From NCBI GenBank assembly GCA_003551325.1, contig PUMK01000021.1:1-16827 (forward strand): 16,827 nucleotides of DNA, in the 5' to 3' direction. This stretch comes from Candidatus Acetothermia bacterium (GTDB lineage Bacteria > Bipolaricaulota > Bipolaricaulia > Bipolaricaulales > Bipolaricaulaceae). Below are positions 13,164-16,827 of the stretch, piece after piece (the first letter of the stretch is position 1; every line of letters starts with the position of its first letter). The translations under genes and the position numbers were made by a program. The notes under the pieces were generated by a model, which saw only the letters and a list, made by a program, of their open reading frames with translations, was not told the origin of the DNA and did no database searches.

Positions 13164-14819
13164 ATGCCGATTCGACGACTTGAGGAGAAGGTCGTGCGGC
13201 AGATCGCTGCCGGGGAGGTGGTTGACCGTCCGGCTTCAGCGTTGAAGGAGCTGGTGGAGAACGCGCTTGACGCGGGTGCTCGCGCTATACAGGTGGAACT
13301 CTCCGGCGGTGGTGCCGACCGCATCCAGGTAAGCGACGATGGGATGGGCATGACGCCCGCTGACATGCGCCTTGCGATCGAGCGGCACACCACGAGCAAG
13401 CTCGCCCGCGAGGAGGATCTGCAGCACGTCCGGACGCTCGGTTTTCGGGGTGAGGCACTCGCCGCGATCTGTGCCGTCTCCCGTGCGCAGTTCGTCTCGC
13501 GGCCGGCCGGGGGTGAGGCCGGGCACCGGTTGGCCGTTGAGGGGGGGTGCGTCATCTCGGACGAACCGGCAGCCCGGGCCGTGGGCACCACGGTCGAACT
13601 CAAGGAGCTGTTCTTCAACGTACCCGCGCGCCGCAAGTTCCTGCAGGCCCCTGTCTCTGAGGCACGGCATGCCCTCGGTGCCCTCCGTCGTCTGGTCCTG
13701 GCCCGCCCGGATGTGCACTACACGGTCTCCTCCGAGGGGCGCCGGGTTCTGGCCGCTCCGCCCGCTCGTGACCCCGGAGGACGGGTTGGCCAGCTCTATG
13801 GGTCGGAGTTTTCCGAGCAGCTTCTCCAGGTGGAGCTCGAGGAGGAAGGGCTTGCGCTCACTGCGCTCCTGGGCCCTCCGGAGTTGGTGCGAGGTACCCG
13901 TACCGATCAGCACCTCCTCCTCTCCGGACGCCCGGTGCGTCCCGGCGCGCTGGGTGCTGCGGTGTACAACGCTTATCGACCGTATCTTGCTCGAGGGCGG
14001 CATCCCGTGTTCTTCCTGTACATCGAGGTGGATCCCGAGCTTGTGGATGTCAATGTGCATCCCCGTAAGGAAGAGGTTCGGTTTCGCGCGGAAAGAGCAG
14101 TGAGCGATCTCGTACGGCGGGCTGCTGTGCGTGCTTTGGGTGGCGCACCCTCAGTTCGCCACCCCGTTCACACGGGCGACCGTTGGCAAGTGGCCGATGC
14201 GGTCCGGGCCTCGGCGCCGACGCCCCAAGCATCGCTCGTTGCCGACGAAAGGCAGTCCGAGGAATGGCGACTGCTGGGACAGATCAAGAAGGGCTATCTC
14301 GTGGTGGAGACGTCGGAAGGACTGGAAGTGGTTGACCAGCATGCTGCCCATGAACGGGTGCTATACGAAGCGTTCGATGAGGGCGAAGAGGTCGTCGCGC
14401 AGGCGTTCCTCGTTCCCGTTCAGATCGATGTGCCCTTCGACCAGGTAGAAGCGCTTGAGCAGGCGATCCCCGATCTGGCACGCCTTGGTGTGGTGTTGGA
14501 GCCCTTCGGCATGGGTGCGTTGCTTCTGCGTGCTTGGCCCGCAGCGCTCGCCGAGCGGCAGGCGGCGCTGGGCTTCCGCGACCCACTGCTGGCGGCAGCC
14601 GAACTGTACCGTTCTCGGGGGGAGCGCCCGCTCCGTGAGCTTTGGCGGCGTGTCGCCTGCGGTGCAGCTGTGAAGGCAGGCGAAGTGCTGACGGCGGCGG
14701 AGCAGGCAGCGCTCGTCCGCCGGTGGAAGGCGGCGAGAGAACCGGCGCGCTGTCCCCACGGAAGGCCTGTGGCCGTCACACTCACGTGGCGCGATCTTGA
14801 TCGTGCCGTCGGTCGCTGA
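13164..14819 (+). CDS. mutL: DNA mismatch repair protein MutL, endonuclease type
   Basis: GHKL-ATPase matchmaker of mismatch repair, acting with MutS; 551 residues, slightly short because the linker is short. The N-terminal ATPase shows ELVENALDAGA (29-39), DDGMGM (58-63), HTTSKL (75-80) and GFRGEAL (93-99), followed by the VPARRKFL and VNVHPRKEEVRF signatures. The C-terminal dimerisation domain opens with LGQIKKGYLVVE and contains a complete metal-binding nuclease motif DQHA-x2-E-x4-E from residue 391. ACGAAVKAGE and CPHGRP (530-535) are also present, so this is the nicking MutL found in organisms without MutH. ATG 13164 aligns with the family start. No Shine-Dalgarno site is seen; the candidate -10 sits 6 bases upstream. 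mutS is not in the window. The gene ends 10 bases from the convergent lipid-kinase stop. Confidence 0.97.
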   Translation: MPIRRLEEKVVRQIAAGEVVDRPASALKELVENALDAGARAIQVELSGGGADRIQVSDDGMGMTPADMRLAIERHTTSKLAREEDLQHVRTLGFRGEALAAICAVSRAQFVSRPAGGEAGHRLAVEGGCVISDEPAARAVGTTVELKELFFNVPARRKFLQAPVSEARHALGALRRLVLARPDVHYTVSSEGRRVLAAPPARDPGGRVGQLYGSEFSEQLLQVELEEEGLALTALLGPPELVRGTRTDQHLLLSGRPVRPGALGAAVYNAYRPYLARGRHPVFFLYIEVDPELVDVNVHPRKEEVRFRAERAVSDLVRRAAVRALGGAPSVRHPVHTGDRWQVADAVRASAPTPQASLVADERQSEEWRLLGQIKKGYLVVETSEGLEVVDQHAAHERVLYEAFDEGEEVVAQAFLVPVQIDVPFDQVEALEQAIPDLARLGVVLEPFGMGALLLRAWPAALAERQAALGFRDPLLAAAELYRSRGERPLRELWRRVACGAAVKAGEVLTAAEQAALVRRWKAAREPARCPHGRPVAVTLTWRDLDRAVGR

Positions 14820-14829
14820 GCGCTGTCGT

Positions 14830-15705
14830 CTAGGCGATGACCGACAGACCCATTGGGATTAAGGTAATCGAGAGTTTTCGCATGGGGTGCGTCAACACTT
14901 CGCCGTCCATGTGCACCGGAACAGCGCGGTCCGCGTGGATGGTGAGGGCGCGCGCGCATTCCCGGCGCATCCGTGGGCGTTCGAGATAGCTTCCGTTGCG
15001 GGTCTTGGGGAGGACCCACAGCCGCATGGGGCGACTGTAGTCGCCGGCCATCGTAACGTCGAGCTGGCCGTCGTCGATGGCTGCGCCGGGTGCGAGGTGA
15101 AAGCCCCCTCCCGCATAAGGGCCGTTCATCACCGAGATGGCCAGGTGCTGTCCCCTGTGCGCCCACCCTTCGGCTTCGACCTCCGCGTCGAACGCGCGGA
15201 AACGGAGCATCTGGTACACAGCGGCGATGTAGTAGCCGGGCGCCCCTTTGAGCCACCAGTGGCGCTTGTAGTCCCACGCGATCTGACCATCGATCCCCAT
15301 CCCTAGCGAGTTGAGGTAACAGCGATCGCCCACGGAGCCGATATCCACCTTCCGGGTGCGTGTTCGCGTCAGTATCGCGGTCGCACCGGGGAGGTTCGAC
15401 GGGATCCCCAGGACGCGCACGTAGTCGTTCCCCGATCCGAGGGGGAGCATCCCCAAGGGGACATTGGTGTCCACAAGCCCTTGGGCGACCTCGTTGATCG
15501 TGCCGTCGCCTCCGGCGGCCACCACGAACGGCGCCCCTGCTCGTACTGCCGCACGGGCGAGCGCTGTCCCATGACCGGGTTTGAGCGTGCGCTGAACCAC
15601 AGGCTTCATGCCAGCATGGCGAAGCGCTTCGCGAACTTCCCGTTCACGCTCACCGGCTTGGCCCCGGCCGGCGGCTGGGTTCAGGATGACGTAGGCATCG
15701 ATCAT
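14830..15705 (-). CDS. Diacylglycerol/sphingosine kinase-family lipid kinase
   Basis: Protein of 291 residues of the DagK/YegS/LCB5 lipid kinase family, phosphorylating diacylglycerol or a related lipid with ATP at the inner face of the membrane. Visible motifs: VILNPAAGRG near the N-terminus (nucleotide loop), GGDGTINEVAQGL (65-77, catalytic DAGK motif), PLGSGNDYVR (88-97), and a C-terminal beta-sandwich part with GPYAGGGFHLAPGAAIDDGQLDVT, the usual substrate-side segment. Length is normal. ATG 15705 begins MIDAYVILNP, matching family N-termini; an extension to 15777 would run into the divergent promoter. No Shine-Dalgarno site precedes it, but TACAAT lies exactly 6 bases upstream, suggesting a leaderless message. 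The exact lipid substrate cannot be told from the sequence. Confidence 0.93.
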   Translation of the reverse strand: MIDAYVILNPAAGRGQAGEREREVREALRHAGMKPVVQRTLKPGHGTALARAAVRAGAPFVVAAGGDGTINEVAQGLVDTNVPLGMLPLGSGNDYVRVLGIPSNLPGATAILTRTRTRKVDIGSVGDRCYLNSLGMGIDGQIAWDYKRHWWLKGAPGYYIAAVYQMLRFRAFDAEVEAEGWAHRGQHLAISVMNGPYAGGGFHLAPGAAIDDGQLDVTMAGDYSRPMRLWVLPKTRNGSYLERPRMRRECARALTIHADRAVPVHMDGEVLTHPMRKLSITLIPMGLSVIA

Positions 15706-15711
15706 GTCGGC

Positions 15712-15717
15712 ATTGTA
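15712..15717 (-). promoter_or_regulatory. -10 element of the lipid kinase gene (leaderless)
   Basis: TACAAT (5 of 6 to consensus) on the minus strand with 6 bases to ATG 15705, so the predicted transcription start is the A of ATG. There is no convincing -35 hexamer at 16-18 bases and no ribosome binding site. Confidence 0.55.
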
Positions 15718-15781
15718 CTCGTGTTGTGCGCGCTGAGGCCAGCTTATGCAGATCTCAAGCGGGGAGCCCCCGGTCAAGCCC

Positions 15782-15787
15782 TATAAT
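15782..15787 (+). promoter_or_regulatory. -10 element of the DUF72 gene (leaderless)
   Basis: A perfect TATAAT followed by GGGGCT and then ATG 15794, placing the predicted start of transcription at the A of ATG. There is no -35 match at 17 bases. The hexamer TCAAGC occurs twice upstream in the same orientation (15755-15760 and 15774-15779) and could be an activator site. Confidence 0.6.
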
Positions 15788-15793
15788 GGGGCT

Positions 15794-16636
15794 ATGGTGG
15801 ATGAGATTCTGGTCGGCACCTCCGGCTACAGCTTTCCCGACTGGATCGGTCCCGTCTACCCAACGGGGTTGTCCCGGAGTCGATGGCTTCCGTTCTATGC
15901 GGAGGCGTTTAGCACGGTGGAGATCAATGCCACCTACTACCGCGTGCCGACGGAGGCCATGCTGCGGGGACTGCTAGGGAAGGTCGATCCAACAAGCTTT
16001 GTGTTCACCGTCAAGACACCCTCCCAGCTGACCCACAACAGGGCTGACTTCGACCACGCGGCGGAACCGTTCGTGGAGGCCTTGGCACCTCTCCGGCAGA
16101 CAAGTACGTTGGGTGCGGTTCTAGCACAGTTCCCGTACTCCTTCCGGCGGCCGGAGGCTGACCGTGCGCACCTTCAGCGCCTAAGGGACGTCATCCCCGT
16201 GGACATCCCCGTGCACGTGGAGTTCCGGCACGAGATCTGGTATACGCCTGAGACGCTCGCGTTTCTCGAAGATCAGGGACTCGGGGTTGTCAACGTGGAT
16301 CTCCCGCCACTTCGCGGTCTGCCGCGCGACGTCACCGACTACGTGACGAACGGGATTGGCTACTTCAGGTTCCACGGTCGCAACACGGCCAACTGGTGGC
16401 GTTCCGGTGCTGGGGGCGCTCGGTACGATTACCTGTACACCCAGGAGGAACTGGAGACATGGGTTCCGGCAATCCTGAAGGCTGCCCGTCGCAGCGAGCG
16501 CACCTTCCTGTTTCTCAACAACTGCCATCGGGGGAAATCGGCGGTAAATGCCGTTCAGCTTGAACGGAGACTGGGACTCCGGGCGCCTGAAGACCGGGCA
16601 CCCTGGGAGAAGCTTGAACGACGGCTGTTGGGGTAG
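15794..16636 (+). CDS. DUF72 (YecE-like) family protein
   Basis: Protein of 280 residues of the DUF72/YecE family, a TIM-barrel-like fold of unknown reaction. Characteristic stretches: ILVGTSGYSFPDWIGPVYP near the N-terminus, then STVEINATYYRVP, FVFTVKTPSQLTH, LAQFPYSFRR, VHVEFRHEIWY, YFRFHGRNTANWW and a late FLFLNNCHRGKSAVNA, where many members have FNN.H.G.A..NA. Length is normal. ATG 15794 was chosen over the in-frame ATG 15746 because the family starts just before ILVGTSG and a perfect TATAAT lies 6 bases before 15794. It is transcribed divergently from the lipid kinase. The following gene begins 6 bases after the stop and is likely in the same transcript. Confidence 0.93.
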   Translation: MVDEILVGTSGYSFPDWIGPVYPTGLSRSRWLPFYAEAFSTVEINATYYRVPTEAMLRGLLGKVDPTSFVFTVKTPSQLTHNRADFDHAAEPFVEALAPLRQTSTLGAVLAQFPYSFRRPEADRAHLQRLRDVIPVDIPVHVEFRHEIWYTPETLAFLEDQGLGVVNVDLPPLRGLPRDVTDYVTNGIGYFRFHGRNTANWWRSGAGGARYDYLYTQEELETWVPAILKAARRSERTFLFLNNCHRGKSAVNAVQLERRLGLRAPEDRAPWEKLERRLLG

Positions 16637-16642
16637 GCGACC

Positions 16643-16827
16643 GTGAGGCTGACTGCCTTGGATGCGCGGAACGTTGAGCGTGCCCTGGGTGTCTGGCGGG
16701 CCGGGTTTCCGCGCCCCCTTGTTGACCTTGCTTGCCTGCAGTCGTTCGATCCGTTCGGTGTGTTGCTCATGCTGTTGGAGGGCCGGCGGTGCGCTGAGGC
16801 TGGAGGGAAGCTACGCGTTCTTCTTCC
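16643..16827 (+). CDS. Start of a STAS-like protein, truncated by the window end
   Basis: An open frame from GTG 16643 continues to the end with no stop (61 codons and two bases). The text RPLVDLACLQSFDPFGVLLMLLEGRRCAEAG.KLRVLLP resembles a STAS domain: a beta-strand of type VDLS, the Phe-Asp-Pro-Phe-Gly loop, a helix, then a strand ending LLP. STAS domains occur in anti-sigma antagonists and as N-terminal parts of histidine-kinase-like ATPase proteins. The start 6 bases after the DUF72 stop, with no strong Shine-Dalgarno site, suggests coupling to that gene. Only the first domain is visible, so the family call is tentative. Confidence 0.5.
   Translation, partial: MRLTALDARNVERALGVWRAGFPRPLVDLACLQSFDPFGVLLMLLEGRRCAEAGGKLRVLL

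Noticed and set aside
14420..15277. Minus-strand open frame spanning the mutL 3' end and the lipid kinase gene
   Set aside because: It overlaps two genes with clear catalytic motifs in other frames; its translation is Arg/Pro/Ser-rich.
1..16827. tRNA, rRNA, CRISPR arrays, insertion sequences
   Set aside because: No cloverleaf-like segment, regularly spaced repeat array, transposase or IS-type terminal repeats were seen by eye; the window is nearly all protein-coding.

Overview
The window is GC-rich bacterial DNA that is almost entirely coding, with no gene-free stretch over about 140 bases. The complete DNA mismatch-repair gene mutL, Shine-Dalgarno sites and dense 4-bp stop/start overlaps make it bacterial. 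The short Thermotoga/archaeal-type S-adenosylhomocysteinase and the HD-domain protein suggest a deep-branching or thermophile-related lineage. A candidate phylum such as Bipolaricaulota/Acetothermia is only a guess; the sequence alone does not place it.

Layout. (1) 1-1980, plus strand: the 3' part of an EamA/DMT transporter overlaps by 4 bp with an adenosylhomocysteinase-family gene. (2) 1937-11742, minus strand: one tightly packed eight-gene transcription unit, read from right to left. It encodes a catalytic-domain-only tyrosine recombinase, a signal-peptide/membrane protein, a six-helix membrane protein, a membrane-anchored protein with a long acidic linker, a MoxR AAA+ ATPase, a DUF58 protein, a BatA-like VWA protein, and a large double-VWA protein with a glutamine-amidotransferase-like region. 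Every junction overlaps or abuts. (3) 11743-11880: a control region with a sigma70-like promoter, a 36-bp inverted repeat built like a dif/Xer site (11-bp arms, 6-bp centre), and two further direct copies of the same arm over the promoter start. (4) 11881-13067, minus: an HD-domain phosphohydrolase and a MerR-like DNA-binding protein. (5) 13164-14819, plus: mutL with the endonuclease motif. (6) 14830-15705, minus: a diacylglycerol-kinase-family lipid kinase. (7) 15794-16636, plus: a DUF72 (YecE-like) protein, followed by the start of a STAS-like gene that runs off the end.

How the genes may work together. The MoxR-DUF58-VWA block resembles Bat/aerotolerance-type loci, in which a MoxR ATPase acts with membrane-tethered VWA proteins in envelope or stress functions. 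The unusual part is a recombinase translationally coupled to the head of that block, next to a candidate recombination or operator site. This is the best candidate for an undescribed arrangement. Three genes without upstream partners (mutL, the lipid kinase and DUF72) have a TANNNT -10 element exactly 6 bases before ATG, which predicts leaderless transcripts. Genes inside operons use Shine-Dalgarno sites or stop/start coupling.
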